Assembly (NCBI RefSeq): GCF_030159795.1
Contig: NZ_BSND01000006.1
Coordinates: 1-64,000 of the forward strand
Length of the DNA stretch: 64,000 nt
Direction of reading: 5' to 3'
Source of the DNA: Methylophaga thalassica
GTDB lineage: Bacteria; Pseudomonadota; Gammaproteobacteria; Nitrosococcales; Methylophagaceae
Shown here: in pieces, positions 55,008-63,958 of the stretch
How the letters are laid out: each line of letters opens with the position of its first letter
Numbering within the stretch: position 1 is the first letter of the stretch
Translations under genes and position numbers: made by a program
Notes under the pieces: model-generated
The model's input: only the letters and a program-made list of their open reading frames with translations
Databases searched by the model: none
What the model was told of the DNA's origin: nothing

Positions 55008-55887
55008 ATCAGACATTAAAGATGCTGTGTTCTGGGCCTGTCAGCAGGAAGTATTAGCACCTAAACCTGGTAACGTAAATGTCATCAGTGACGGCCATAA
55101 TATGGTGGTGGAAGATTTTATTAAAAGCGCTCGTGCAATTGCACCCATTATGGCAAAAACTGGCTTGACCGTAGGCGAACGTATTTTGCAATCGGTTCAG
55201 GCAACACGACAGGTTGTTAACTGCAATACCAATTTAGGCATCGTTTTACTATTTGCACCACTTTGCCAGGCGATCCAGTATTGTGAATCATTTGATGAAC
55301 TTCCACAGCGGCTCCAAGTCGTACTCAAAAACCTGACTGTTGATGATGCAATTCATTGCTACGAAGCAATACGTTTGGCTGAAGCGGGAGGACTAGGCAA
55401 GGAAGACGAACATGATATCAGCGCAGTACCAACCATTACCTTGCTTGAAGCCATGGACTTAGCAAAAAACCGTGATCAAATTGCCCAACAATATGTCAAT
55501 AATTTCAAGACGCTATGGGATCTGAGTTTGCCAGCATTGACAAAAGCGATAAATTCTGGGGAAAGTGTTGAATGGGCAACGGCTTTCGCGTATCTTAAGT
55601 TGTTATCGAAGGCGTTGGATAGCTTGATATCCCGTAAGCAATCCACTGCGCTGGCAACCAAAGTCAGTGAGAGAGCAAAACAGTTTGTGATCCAAATAGA
55701 AGAAACGGGTAATTTAGACACCCATTTTGATGCACTCTCTCTCTGGGATAAAGAATTAAAAGAGAAAGCAATTAACCCGGGAACATCGGCAGACCTCATC
55801 GCAGCGACGTTATTACTGCACAGGTTTGGTCGACTGCTTTCTTTTAATGAATTTCAGTACCACGAAGCATTTAGCGGACGGCACTGA
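54997..55887 (+). CDS. CitG-like (triphosphoribosyl-dephospho-CoA synthase family) protein of the H4MPT cluster
   Basis: A 296-aa homologue of CitG/MdcB. CitG-type segments are visible: APKPGNVNVISDGHNM, NTNLGIVLLFAPLCQA and GGLGKEDEHDI. True CitG makes a prosthetic group for citrate lyase, but no such lyase is nearby. In methylotrophs this gene (orf7 in Methylobacterium by recollection) travels with mch and fae, so a phosphoribosyl-transfer step in H4MPT assembly is a reasonable guess. Its start overlaps the RimK-like gene. Confidence 0.82.
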   Translation: MLSESDIKDAVFWACQQEVLAPKPGNVNVISDGHNMVVEDFIKSARAIAPIMAKTGLTVGERILQSVQATRQVVNCNTNLGIVLLFAPLCQAIQYCESFDELPQRLQVVLKNLTVDDAIHCYEAIRLAEAGGLGKEDEHDISAVPTITLLEAMDLAKNRDQIAQQYVNNFKTLWDLSLPALTKAINSGESVEWATAFAYLKLLSKALDSLISRKQSTALATKVSERAKQFVIQIEETGNLDTHFDALSLWDKELKEKAINPGTSADLIAATLLLHRFGRLLSFNEFQYHEAFSGRH

Positions 55888-55894
55888 GCAGGTG

Positions 55895-55915
55895 ATACGT
55901 TCCTTTATTACGTAT
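55895..55915. repeat. Dyad symmetry upstream of fae
   Basis: ATACGT (55895-55900) and ACGTAT (55910-55915) form a short dyad in the gap before fae, overlapping a TATAAA (55914-55919). It may be an operator of a fae-specific promoter; no good -35 was found, so this is weak. Confidence 0.25.
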
Positions 55916-55948
55916 AAACCCTTCCTTTCACAATAAGGAGGGAAAAAA

Positions 55949-56509
55949 ATGAGCCTTTTTGACAATTTTTTTGGAACAGGAAAATATAACATGCCAGTTA
56001 TCGATCGCGTACTTGTAGGTGAATCATTGGTCATCGAAGATGGTGACTTAGACAACGTAGCTCACATTGACTTAATCATGGGTCCACGCGGCTCAGCAGC
56101 AGAAGATGCTTTCTGCCGTACACTCACCGACCAGAAACAAGGGGTTAATGGCTTGTTGGCTGTTGTTGCGCCTAACTTAATGGTTAAGCCAGCGACTGTA
56201 ATGTTCAACAAAGTCACCATCAAAAACATGAAACAAGCCGTTCAAATGTTCGGCCCAGCACAGCGTGGTGTTTCACTTGCTGTTGCTGAATGTGTTGAAG
56301 ATGGCACAATCCCAGCTGGTGAAGCTGATGACTGCTTCATTTGCGTTGGTGTATTCATCTCTCCAACTGCTGATAGCGATGAAAAAATCCAAGATTGGAA
56401 CTATCGCGCTACTAAAGAAGCTATCAAACGTGCAGTTGCTCGTGAGCCTAAAGCGGCTGACGTTGTTGCACAATACAAATCTAGCGAACACCCATTTGGT
56501 GCTAAGTAA
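55949..56509 (+). CDS. fae: Formaldehyde-activating enzyme
   Basis: Fae condenses formaldehyde with H4MPT to methylene-H4MPT, the entry of the pathway. The family core is clear: [19 protein letters not shown] with the catalytic His, [20 protein letters not shown], and [22 protein letters not shown] 55949 has an ideal AAGGAGG 8 bases upstream and gives 186 aa, with about 14 residues ([14 protein letters not shown]) before the usual family N terminus. ATG 55991, with AGGA about 9 bases upstream, gives the standard 172 aa. Confidence 0.97.
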   Translation: MSLFDNFFGTGKYNMPVIDRVLVGESLVIEDGDLDNVAHIDLIMGPRGSAAEDAFCRTLTDQKQGVNGLLAVVAPNLMVKPATVMFNKVTIKNMKQAVQMFGPAQRGVSLAVAECVEDGTIPAGEADDCFICVGVFISPTADSDEKIQDWNYRATKEAIKRAVAREPKAADVVAQYKSSEHPFGAK

Positions 56510-56526
56510 GATTTAAGCAATTCATA

Positions 56527-56552
56527 CATCACTCTTCTACGGAAGAGTGATG
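56527..56552. repeat. Stable UACG-loop hairpin between fae and the HisA-like gene
   Basis: An 11-bp perfect stem (56527-56537 with 56542-56552) is capped on the plus strand by C-TACG-G, a UNCG-type tetraloop known for high stability. There is no T-run on either strand. It includes the stop codon of the convergent HisA-like gene. It may protect the fae mRNA 3' end or act as a factor-dependent terminator. Confidence 0.55.
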
Positions 56553-57253
56553 TCCCTGCTTAAATTTTCGATTGCTGATTTGCTTAGTTTACCAGTGTGT
56601 AGTGCACTGGCAATTAGTGCGCCTGCGACTCCCATTTCTAATAATCGTTCTAAATCATCTCCACTACGTACACCACCCGCGGCATACCAGCTCACACTCT
56701 GTTTAGCTTCCATTAATAACTTCAGCCACTCAAAATCAGGACCTTGATTCGCACCGATATTATCTAAACTCATCGCGATGCATCTATCTGTCCAGTATAC
56801 TGATTCATGGATGGCCCCATGTCCCAGAAGCTGCCCAGACTTTTTATCCAATGACAAAATTGGTTGTTTTTCAACATTAGGTCCAGACTTTTCAAGCAAA
56901 CTGATATCTTTCAGAGTTTCACTACCAAGCACCAGAAATAGTCGGGATGTGTCTGAATAACATAAATAATCCTCCATTCCCGCAATACCCGCATCAAGCC
57001 ATATATTCAGCCGTGGAAATGCCGCCAAGATATTTTTATAACGCTGTGGATGATGAACTCCCTTCTCTATCGCATCCAGATCGGCAATATATAACTGCTG
57101 AAAAGGGTACCAAGCTAATAAATCGCCAATGACATCCTCAGGTATCACTGATGACGTCAATAAAGAAGTCAATGGCTGGTAGTTAGCCCTGTCCCCGCCT
57201 TTTGCATGTACAACAATACCATCACGTATATCAATGACAGGTATAATATCCAT
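56537..57253 (-). CDS. HisA-like TIM-barrel protein of the H4MPT/methylofuran cluster
   Basis: A 238-aa protein related to ProFAR isomerase HisA (COG1411 type, by recollection). The two HisA acid-base aspartates are kept: Asp8 in PVIDIRDG and an Asp in PILSLDKKSG. A phosphate-binding loop is present (AAGGVRSGDDL). It is not expected to be the histidine enzyme, since it lies among C1 cofactor genes and no his genes are near. Its reaction is unknown; an isomerisation of a sugar-phosphate intermediate is possible. ATG 57253 has GAG just upstream; TTG 57262 is the alternative. It is the only leftward gene of the cluster. Confidence 0.82.
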   Translation of the reverse strand: MDIIPVIDIRDGIVVHAKGGDRANYQPLTSLLTSSVIPEDVIGDLLAWYPFQQLYIADLDAIEKGVHHPQRYKNILAAFPRLNIWLDAGIAGMEDYLCYSDTSRLFLVLGSETLKDISLLEKSGPNVEKQPILSLDKKSGQLLGHGAIHESVYWTDRCIAMSLDNIGANQGPDFEWLKLLMEAKQSVSWYAAGGVRSGDDLERLLEMGVAGALIASALHTGKLSKSAIENLSRDITLP

Positions 57254-57275
57254 AGTTCTCAATATGTCCGCTTAA

Positions 57276-58232
57276 ATGACGATTTTTATATATGAACATC
57301 TTACCAGTGGAGCCTTGTCAGAAGAGGTATTTTCCGCTGGCCTGATGCACGAAGGCGAGTTAATGCTTGAAAGCATCTGTCGTGATCTACTGGCATATGG
57401 TTATAAAGTCGCGCTCATGCGAGACTCAAGACTGCCAGCACTAACTATCCCTACAGATCGTTTAACGACATATCCTATCCAAAATCAGCTTCAATTCACT
57501 GAAACCTGGCAACAATGCCAACAGCACTATGATTTCTTTCTGGTCATAGCCCCCGAAACAGATTCAATACTGTTTAATTTTGTGTTGTCACTGGAGCAGC
57601 AACAAAAGCGGATATTTAACTGTAGCTCCAGTGCTATTCGACTTTGTAGTGATAAATATCTCTGCTATCAACATTTAAAAAAACATCATATAACAACACC
57701 AAAGACCTTCACAGCAAATGACTGGTTAAGTGAAGATCACTCCACCAAGGCTCAATGGATCATAAAACCAATTGATGGTGCAGGCTGTGAAAACACCTAT
57801 TGCAGCGATAGTGTTGACACAAGACAACGACTGTCGACATTGCCTAAAGATAAATTTATTGTTCAGACTTATATTTCTGGTGAGAACCTCAGCCTAAGTT
57901 TATTTATCAATGAAGGGGAAACTCAACTGCTTTCAGTCAATATTCAGCATATAAAACAAGATCAGCAACAGTTACACTTAGGTTACTGTGAAGCACAGCG
58001 TTTTGATATGTTATCTCGTGAGCAGGCATTGAGTTTAGCCAATCAGATTAGTCATTGTATCGATGGGTTAAGTGGGTTTGTTGGTATCGACATTGTAAAA
58101 ACGACCAATGCCATATATGTCATAGAGGTAAATCCACGACTAACCAGTACCTATGCTGAGCCTGCCATGCGAGAAAAAACAAATCCCTCTGAAACACTTA
58201 ATAAACAAATACAAGCATTACTAGCAAAATGA
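57276..58232 (+). CDS. ATP-grasp ligase, MfnD-like (tyramine-glutamate ligase type)
   Basis: A 318-aa ATP-grasp protein. It starts IFIYEHLTSGALS and has HEGELMLESICRDL, WIIKPIDGAGCENTYC, KFIVQTYISGENLSLSLFI and the metal-binding IYVIEVNPRLTSTYAE. This matches the archaeal and methylotroph family that includes MfnD, which joins glutamate to tyramine in methanofuran synthesis. The MfnA-, MfnE- and MfnF-like genes downstream support that role, by inference. It is divergent from the HisA-like gene with only 22 bases between starts, and overlaps the next gene by 4. Confidence 0.8.
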   Translation: MTIFIYEHLTSGALSEEVFSAGLMHEGELMLESICRDLLAYGYKVALMRDSRLPALTIPTDRLTTYPIQNQLQFTETWQQCQQHYDFFLVIAPETDSILFNFVLSLEQQQKRIFNCSSSAIRLCSDKYLCYQHLKKHHITTPKTFTANDWLSEDHSTKAQWIIKPIDGAGCENTYCSDSVDTRQRLSTLPKDKFIVQTYISGENLSLSLFINEGETQLLSVNIQHIKQDQQQLHLGYCEAQRFDMLSREQALSLANQISHCIDGLSGFVGIDIVKTTNAIYVIEVNPRLTSTYAEPAMREKTNPSETLNKQIQALLAK

Positions 58233-59275
58233 TAACAAAAACAAATATGGTTTATTGTGGCTGGGATATCGGCGGGGCTCACCTTAAAGTCGCTTATGCA
58301 GACAGCAAAGGTAAACTGCTTAATGTTTTTCAGCTCCCCTGTGCGTTGTGGAAAGGCATTGATGCATTAACTGATACGCTACAAAAAGCACTCAAACAAT
58401 TGCCTGACACGCCCATATCACACTACATCACGATGACAGGGGAACTGGTTGATGCTTTTAATAATCGAGAAGAAGGTGTCAAAGCCATTGTTAATTGTGT
58501 TGATACTCACCTAAAAGCTGATGACTTGCATTTTTTTGCGGGCCAATCTGGTTGGCTCAATAAAAAACAAGCCATCCTGCAATGGCAAGATGTTGCCTCA
58601 ATGAACTGGCAAGCCAGCGCAATTCTGGCTGCTAAGCATATCGAACAGGGCTTATTCATTGATATTGGAAGTACGACTTGCGACATCATCGCCATTGATA
58701 ACTATCAAATACAACCAGCCGCTACCACCGATTATGGCCGGCAGCGTTCAGGAGAACTGGTGTATACCGGTGCCATAAGAACACCACTTATGGCCATTAC
58801 TGATGAAGCGCCATTGCATGGCGACCGTATTTCACTCGCTGCAGAATGGTTTGCCAGTAGTGGTGATATCTGGCTGTTATTAGATCAACTTATCTCCACC
58901 GATATTCAGGATGAAAGTGCTGATGGCAAGCCATGGAATGCGGTTTATAGCCAACAGCGATTAGCCAGAATGCTAGGCTGTGATGCACACGATGCTTCCA
59001 TAGCACAATGGCAAAATGTCGCAGCCTGGTTTGCTGAAAAGCAGTTACAACAAGTCATTAAAGGCTGTCATCAAGTATTAAGCCGATTTCCAGACTGGAA
59101 ACTATCCAGTCCCATTGTGGGTGCAGGTGTGGGGAAATTTATCGTCGAAAAATGTGCAACCCGGCTGAACCGTCCCTATATCGATTATGCTCAGTTTTGC
59201 CAACATCATCCCGAAGCCTCTTGTTTCGCACCTGCAGCGGCTTTAGCTCTTCTTGCCGCACATCAGTTGTCGTAG
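58229..59275 (+). CDS. H4MPT-linked C1 pathway protein, MfnF-like (hydantoinase/sugar-kinase fold)
   Basis: A 348-aa ASKHA-fold protein. It starts with the phosphate-1-like motif GWDIGGAHLKVAYAD and contains GLFIDIGSTTCDIIAI (second phosphate motif) and TGAIRTPLMAI. This fits the family called probable H4MPT-linked C1 transfer protein (TIGR03123), to which archaeal MfnF is related. MfnF couples the furan unit with gamma-glutamyltyramine in methanofuran. ATG 58229 overlaps the previous stop (ATGA); ATG 58247 is possible. Confidence 0.82.
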   Translation: MITKTNMVYCGWDIGGAHLKVAYADSKGKLLNVFQLPCALWKGIDALTDTLQKALKQLPDTPISHYITMTGELVDAFNNREEGVKAIVNCVDTHLKADDLHFFAGQSGWLNKKQAILQWQDVASMNWQASAILAAKHIEQGLFIDIGSTTCDIIAIDNYQIQPAATTDYGRQRSGELVYTGAIRTPLMAITDEAPLHGDRISLAAEWFASSGDIWLLLDQLISTDIQDESADGKPWNAVYSQQRLARMLGCDAHDASIAQWQNVAAWFAEKQLQQVIKGCHQVLSRFPDWKLSSPIVGAGVGKFIVEKCATRLNRPYIDYAQFCQHHPEASCFAPAAALALLAAHQLS

Positions 59276-59284
59276 AATACCTTA

Positions 59285-60670
59285 ATGAATGCTGATTACC
59301 CTTCTTTAACAACTGAGCTGCCCTATGTCGAAGATAGTGCCGCTCTTTTTAGTCAAATACGTGATTATCCCTGGCCTGTCATACTGGATAGTGCCAATAC
59401 CTCACCAGAAGTAGGCCGCTATGACATTCTCGCGGCAGCGCCATTTATTACCTTAGAAACAGCGGCCGGCAGCACACAAATAAGCCATCATCACAATAAG
59501 CGAACTGTGACGTTGGATCCTTTTCTGCTGCTTAATGACATATTAAAAGACTATAAACAGCGGACAACCGATTTGCCTTTTGCCGGTGGTGCAATAGGTT
59601 ATTTTGCCTATGATTTAGGTAGGTATTTGGAAGTATTACCTGAACTTGCTGAAGATGCTGAACATATTCCAGATATGGCGATTGGTATCTATGATTGGGC
59701 AGTCATCGTTGATCACAAGTTGAAACGCTGCTGGTTAACCAGTCATGGTCTGGATCCACAAACCCATAAAATATGGCCAGAACTGCTTCAGAAATTAAAT
59801 GTGTCCACGGCGGAGGAAACATCGGAAACATTTACCATTACCAGTCCACTCACCAGTAATTTTGATGAATCTAGCTATAAAGCGGCATTCGCAAAAATCA
59901 AAACATATATTACCGAAGGTGACTGTTATCAGGTAAATCTGGCAAAACGCTTTGAGGTAACAGCTGAAGGGAATCCCTGGATAGCTTATCAGGCATTACG
60001 TAAACAAAATTCAGCGCCGTTTTCAGTCTATTTTGACACGGGCAATGTAACCATTTTGAGCTCTTCACCAGAGCGCTTATTACAAGTTGATGGGGCCAAA
60101 GTTGAAACAAAACCGATTAAAGGTACAAGGCCGCGGGATCTGAACAATCCGGAAAAAGACCGCCAGCTTGCTGAATCATTACAGGCTAGCCTGAAAGACC
60201 GTGCCGAAAATTTAATGATCGTTGATTTACTCAGAAATGATATCGGCAAAGTGTGTGAACCTGGAAGTATTCGGGTTCCACAGCCTTTTGCACTGGAAAG
60301 CTTCGCTACAGTACATCATTTAGTGAGCACCATTACAGGTACACTTGCCAACACAGAGTCTGCCGTTACCTTGCTCAGGGCCTGCTTTCCTGGTGGTTCT
60401 ATTACTGGCGCCCCCAAACTACGGGCAATGGAAATTATTGAAGAACTCGAACCACACCGTCGTGGTATTTATTGCGGAAGCATTGGTTATATTGGCTTTG
60501 ATGGTAATATGGATACCAATATTACTATTCGCACTATGGTCTTCAGCGATAATCGCTTAAGATTCTGGGCTGGTGGTGGCATTGTGGCAGACTCAGATGC
60601 AGATGAGGAATACCAGGAAGTGCATGATAAAGCAGCAGCCATGATCAATTTAATCAAGTTTTTACAATAA
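59285..60670 (+). CDS. pabB: Aminodeoxychorismate synthase component I PabB
   Basis: PabB turns chorismate and ammonia into aminodeoxychorismate, precursor of p-aminobenzoate. The 461-aa protein shows PIKGTRPR with the active-site Lys of PabB, AENLMIVDLLRNDIGKVC and GGSITGAPKLRAMEII. p-Aminobenzoate is needed for both folate and H4MPT; its position between methylofuran genes suggests a dedicated supply for the C1 cofactor. pabA and pabC are not seen here. Confidence 0.95.
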   Translation: MNADYPSLTTELPYVEDSAALFSQIRDYPWPVILDSANTSPEVGRYDILAAAPFITLETAAGSTQISHHHNKRTVTLDPFLLLNDILKDYKQRTTDLPFAGGAIGYFAYDLGRYLEVLPELAEDAEHIPDMAIGIYDWAVIVDHKLKRCWLTSHGLDPQTHKIWPELLQKLNVSTAEETSETFTITSPLTSNFDESSYKAAFAKIKTYITEGDCYQVNLAKRFEVTAEGNPWIAYQALRKQNSAPFSVYFDTGNVTILSSSPERLLQVDGAKVETKPIKGTRPRDLNNPEKDRQLAESLQASLKDRAENLMIVDLLRNDIGKVCEPGSIRVPQPFALESFATVHHLVSTITGTLANTESAVTLLRACFPGGSITGAPKLRAMEIIEELEPHRRGIYCGSIGYIGFDGNMDTNITIRTMVFSDNRLRFWAGGGIVADSDADEEYQEVHDKAAAMINLIKFLQ

Positions 60671-60671
60671 T

Positions 60672-61256
60672 ATGCGGATTATCAAGCTGGGCGGCAGCCT
60701 TTTTCATACCCCAGAGCTGAAACAATGGCTGACATTGTTAAGCAGAGCCAGTGAATACGAAACAGTCATTATTGTACCGGGCGGTGGTCCTTTCGCCGAT
60801 GAAGTCCGACATGCCCAACGTTTACATCGATTTAGTGACTCAACTGCTCATCATATGGCGATATTGGCCATGTCACAGTTTGGCCTACTGATACAAGATC
60901 TCGCGCCAAATTGTCGGCCTTTTTATTATCCAACTGAGCAACCAACCACGCCACTGAAAAACGGTCTTTATATCTGGTTACCTGATAAAAAAGTATTATC
61001 TGTCCCGGAGTTGAGACACAGCTGGAATATTACATCAGACAGTATGGCTCTTTGGCTAAGTCAATCCCTAAAGGCTGACGAGTTAAGCATTATCAAACGC
61101 AGCACAGTCATCTCCAGTCAAATAAAATCATTGATCAGTCATAATGTACTAGATAGTGGTTTTCTGCCTTTATTCCATCAACAACCAGTGATGACCCGTT
61201 TATTTCATTTTCAACAACAAGCCTTGTTCCCTGACAAAGGTCTTGTCCTGCAATGA
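60672..61256 (+). CDS. Amino-acid-kinase-family protein, MfnE-like
   Basis: A compact 194-aa member of the amino acid kinase fold. It starts RIIKLGGSLF and has IIVPGGGPFADEVRHAQ and WNITSDSMALWLSQ, the ATP and substrate loops of the fold. Archaeal MfnE, of this family, phosphorylates aminomethyl-furanmethyl phosphate for methanofuran synthesis. Assignment rests on fold and context. It begins one base after pabB and ends 6 bases before the decarboxylase gene. Confidence 0.75.
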   Translation: MRIIKLGGSLFHTPELKQWLTLLSRASEYETVIIVPGGGPFADEVRHAQRLHRFSDSTAHHMAILAMSQFGLLIQDLAPNCRPFYYPTEQPTTPLKNGLYIWLPDKKVLSVPELRHSWNITSDSMALWLSQSLKADELSIIKRSTVISSQIKSLISHNVLDSGFLPLFHQQPVMTRLFHFQQQALFPDKGLVLQ

Positions 61257-61262
61257 CAGCTG

Positions 61263-62420
61263 ATGAAAAATCCTGAATCCCCTGTCGTTCATCGTTCAGA
61301 AGACAAACAATATATCATTGATACGCAACGGTTAATGTCGTCAGACATCTCTTACCAAGACTTAGTTAACGAAGCCAGCTATCATCAACGTGCCGACTGG
61401 GCTGCTCATATGACACCGTCATTAGCACCTTATAGTCAATTAGGCATGCAGTTAGCACTACACCACCATGGCAATCTCTTATCTCCGGAGCTTTACCCTA
61501 AACTTAAACACGCTGAAAGCGAGATAAAGACAACGTTAGCTCACGAGTTTGGCTTTTCTCATGCACGCTTCACGCATGGCGGATCCTACTCAAATTTAGA
61601 CGCATTATGGCGGGCAAGAAGTCAGTCTGTTAATAAAAAGGTGGTATACGGCAGTGAAGCTTCACATTACTCGATAAGAAAAGCCTGTGACATTCTCGGT
61701 ATCACCTTTGAAGCGATTCCCTGCAATACGGCTCAGCAAATCGACCTCGTTGCATTAGAGAAAAAATGTGCACAAGATGCCCCCATCGCGATTATTGCTA
61801 ATATGGGCACCTCCGCGACAGGGGCAATTGATCCCATAGAAGAAATCACCGCTATTTCAACAAAACATAACTGTTGGTTACATATCGATGCGGCATGGGG
61901 CGGCAGTAATTTACTCATCGATGAAAACAATCTGTTTAAGCAATTTATGCCCAAAGTGGATAGTCTCAGCTTTGATCCCAATAAGTCACTGTTTCAGCCA
62001 CGCCCTTGCAGTGTTTTATTCAGCCATTCAAAACCTGAACATACCCATGACATCAACTACCTCTCCGAATCACCTGAGAAGGCCATTAGCGGCTCTTACG
62101 GGGCAGAATTATTTATACCTTTATGGCTAAATTGGAAAATATTAGGAAAAGATTGGTTTATCGATAAGATCAACTACCGACTTGAGCAAGCAGAATATTT
62201 TGCAAGCCAACTTCAGAAACAAACAAAATGGCCGATTATTAATCATGGCACTGGGATTGTCTGTTTCAAAGCGGATCATGACGCTCTGTTAGCCCCTTTA
62301 GTCGAAAAGGGTACCGTTTCTACCATTAACTTGAATCAAACGTGCTATCACCGTGTGATTTTTGCCGGGCTCGATACTAGTGCAGAAAAACTGCTCAAGG
62401 CTTTACACCCTTTTCTTTAA
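61263..62420 (+). CDS. PLP-dependent decarboxylase, MfnA-like (tyrosine decarboxylase)
   Basis: A 385-aa group II PLP decarboxylase. It shows FTHGGSYSNLDALWRAR, the stacking His in GSEASHYSIRKA, the Asp in WLHIDAAWGG, and the PLP Lys in SFDPNKSLF. In methanofuran synthesis MfnA decarboxylates tyrosine to tyramine, the substrate of MfnD, which fits the genes upstream. Amino-acid specificity cannot be read from sequence; aspartate or glutamate decarboxylation are alternatives. Its 3' end overlaps the convergent damX-like gene by 26 bases. Confidence 0.8.
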   Translation: MKNPESPVVHRSEDKQYIIDTQRLMSSDISYQDLVNEASYHQRADWAAHMTPSLAPYSQLGMQLALHHHGNLLSPELYPKLKHAESEIKTTLAHEFGFSHARFTHGGSYSNLDALWRARSQSVNKKVVYGSEASHYSIRKACDILGITFEAIPCNTAQQIDLVALEKKCAQDAPIAIIANMGTSATGAIDPIEEITAISTKHNCWLHIDAAWGGSNLLIDENNLFKQFMPKVDSLSFDPNKSLFQPRPCSVLFSHSKPEHTHDINYLSESPEKAISGSYGAELFIPLWLNWKILGKDWFIDKINYRLEQAEYFASQLQKQTKWPIINHGTGIVCFKADHDALLAPLVEKGTVSTINLNQTCYHRVIFAGLDTSAEKLLKALHPFL

Positions 62421-63951
62421 TTTGTTTCTGTACGCTATCAAAACGGCGTAACCAGGTAGGCAAATTATTCATTGCACCTGACCACTGATTACTCGCTTTT
62501 AAAGCTGCCTGCTTAGATGGATAAACACCAAAAATTAAAACATGCCAAGGTTTGTTATCACGCAAGCTGGTAAAGCGGGCCACATCACCGGTCAGCCCAT
62601 GTTCTTCAATAAAGGCATCGACTTCTTTGTCATCCCATGACCCCATTAACTGGAATGTGTAATGTTTGGCTGGGCGAGAAAGAATCCACTTAGTGTCGTG
62701 AACCTTATCAAGGATACTTAGTTCAAGTTTTTTCACTTGTTTTGGAGCAATTGTTTTATTTTCATTGTTAACTATTTGCTCTTCAGGCCCAGGAACGGTA
62801 GGGGTTTCTTTTTCTATTTTTTCCTCAGGTTCTGCTTCGACAACTACCTGCTCAGCTTCAGCCGACGGCATCAATTTTTCCTGTTCTTGAGCACTTGAAG
62901 TTTCTGACGCTGGCGTTGGGATTTCTGCAAGCAAGGCCTCTAGTTTTTCTCGCTCAGATAGCATTTTGGCTTCTTTTTCTTGCTCATCGCCCACCACTAC
63001 TGTAGCCAGCTTATTATCCTCTGCGGAAATATCTTCAGGTAATTCCAGTGTGTTCTGTGATGCTGTAGATGCAGATATCCAGTCATTGATTCGATTCTGG
63101 AAAATCAGAATAAGCACAATAACAGCAGCAAGTGAAATACCACCGCTCCATCGAAGCCAGTTAATCTGACCCAAGGAAATTTTAGGCGTACGTTTCCAGG
63201 TTTTTGCTTTGATACCCAGCAATTGTTGATGAGCCAGAGCATTTAACCGCGCAAGATTACCAGCAGAGGCCTTACTTAAATACTGAATTTCTTTTGCCGG
63301 AAAAGGGCTGTCGCCCTGATATCCGGCGCTTTTCAAACGATGTAGTAAATACGCTTCTGTCTCAATAAACTCCAGCGGTGGTAAATCCAACCACTGTGTA
63401 GAAACAAGATTAAATTTCGTCTCTGCCGTCATCGAAAGAACAGCTTGCAGAATGGGTTGCTGTTCATCATCCTGCCAGCTCAGGCAACTGTGTAATAGTT
63501 GCTGCTCAGGCTCAGATAAAAGTTGTACGTCATCTACTAGCAATACCGGTGTGATATTGAGTTTTTTTAGATGACTCAACCGCTCTTTTAATAGATTCGC
63601 CAATGATTTTTCATCATTTGTCGACGCAAGTTCAGTAGCTAATGCCTTTAGCATGCCCTGATATTGTTCAAGTGTGGAAATATTATTACGCCAGCGATAA
63701 AAGCGCATATCCGAAGTCGTTTGACGCTGTAATTGTTGCAGTAACGTCGTTTTTCCTAAGCCAGTGTCAGCTTGTAACAATATTGGTGTGGAAGTGGATC
63801 TTAATAAATGCAGAATAAGCAAACGGCGTTGCTTAATATATCGGCCATCAAAAAAATCTTCCGCAGATTTGACTTCAGAAAAAGGTAAACGCTGTAAGGC
63901 CAGCTTAGTGATATATGCTGGCTCAGGCGATGTTGCCGCAATATCACTCAT
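62395..63951 (-). CDS. DamX-like protein: ExeA-type ATPase with SPOR domain
   Basis: A 518-aa inner membrane protein. The N-terminal cytoplasmic AAA domain has Walker A ADTGLGKTTLL near residue 60 and Walker B PVLLVDDVQLL near 135. One membrane span follows (ISLAAVIVLILIF, near 275), then a long Glu/Pro-rich periplasmic linker. A C-terminal SPOR domain (about 430-510) should bind denuded septal glycan. DamX-type proteins act at the division site and lie behind aroB in many gammaproteobacteria, which agrees with the fragment upstream. AGGTGA lies close before the ATG. Confidence 0.85.
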   Translation of the reverse strand: MSDIAATSPEPAYITKLALQRLPFSEVKSAEDFFDGRYIKQRRLLILHLLRSTSTPILLQADTGLGKTTLLQQLQRQTTSDMRFYRWRNNISTLEQYQGMLKALATELASTNDEKSLANLLKERLSHLKKLNITPVLLVDDVQLLSEPEQQLLHSCLSWQDDEQQPILQAVLSMTAETKFNLVSTQWLDLPPLEFIETEAYLLHRLKSAGYQGDSPFPAKEIQYLSKASAGNLARLNALAHQQLLGIKAKTWKRTPKISLGQINWLRWSGGISLAAVIVLILIFQNRINDWISASTASQNTLELPEDISAEDNKLATVVVGDEQEKEAKMLSEREKLEALLAEIPTPASETSSAQEQEKLMPSAEAEQVVVEAEPEEKIEKETPTVPGPEEQIVNNENKTIAPKQVKKLELSILDKVHDTKWILSRPAKHYTFQLMGSWDDKEVDAFIEEHGLTGDVARFTSLRDNKPWHVLIFGVYPSKQAALKASNQWSGAMNNLPTWLRRFDSVQKQIKEKGVKP

Positions 63952-63958
63952 CTATCAC

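Noticed and set aside
56527-56552. Rho-independent terminator between fae and the HisA-like gene
   Set aside because: The stem is strong but neither strand has a T-run after it; it is kept only as a hairpin.
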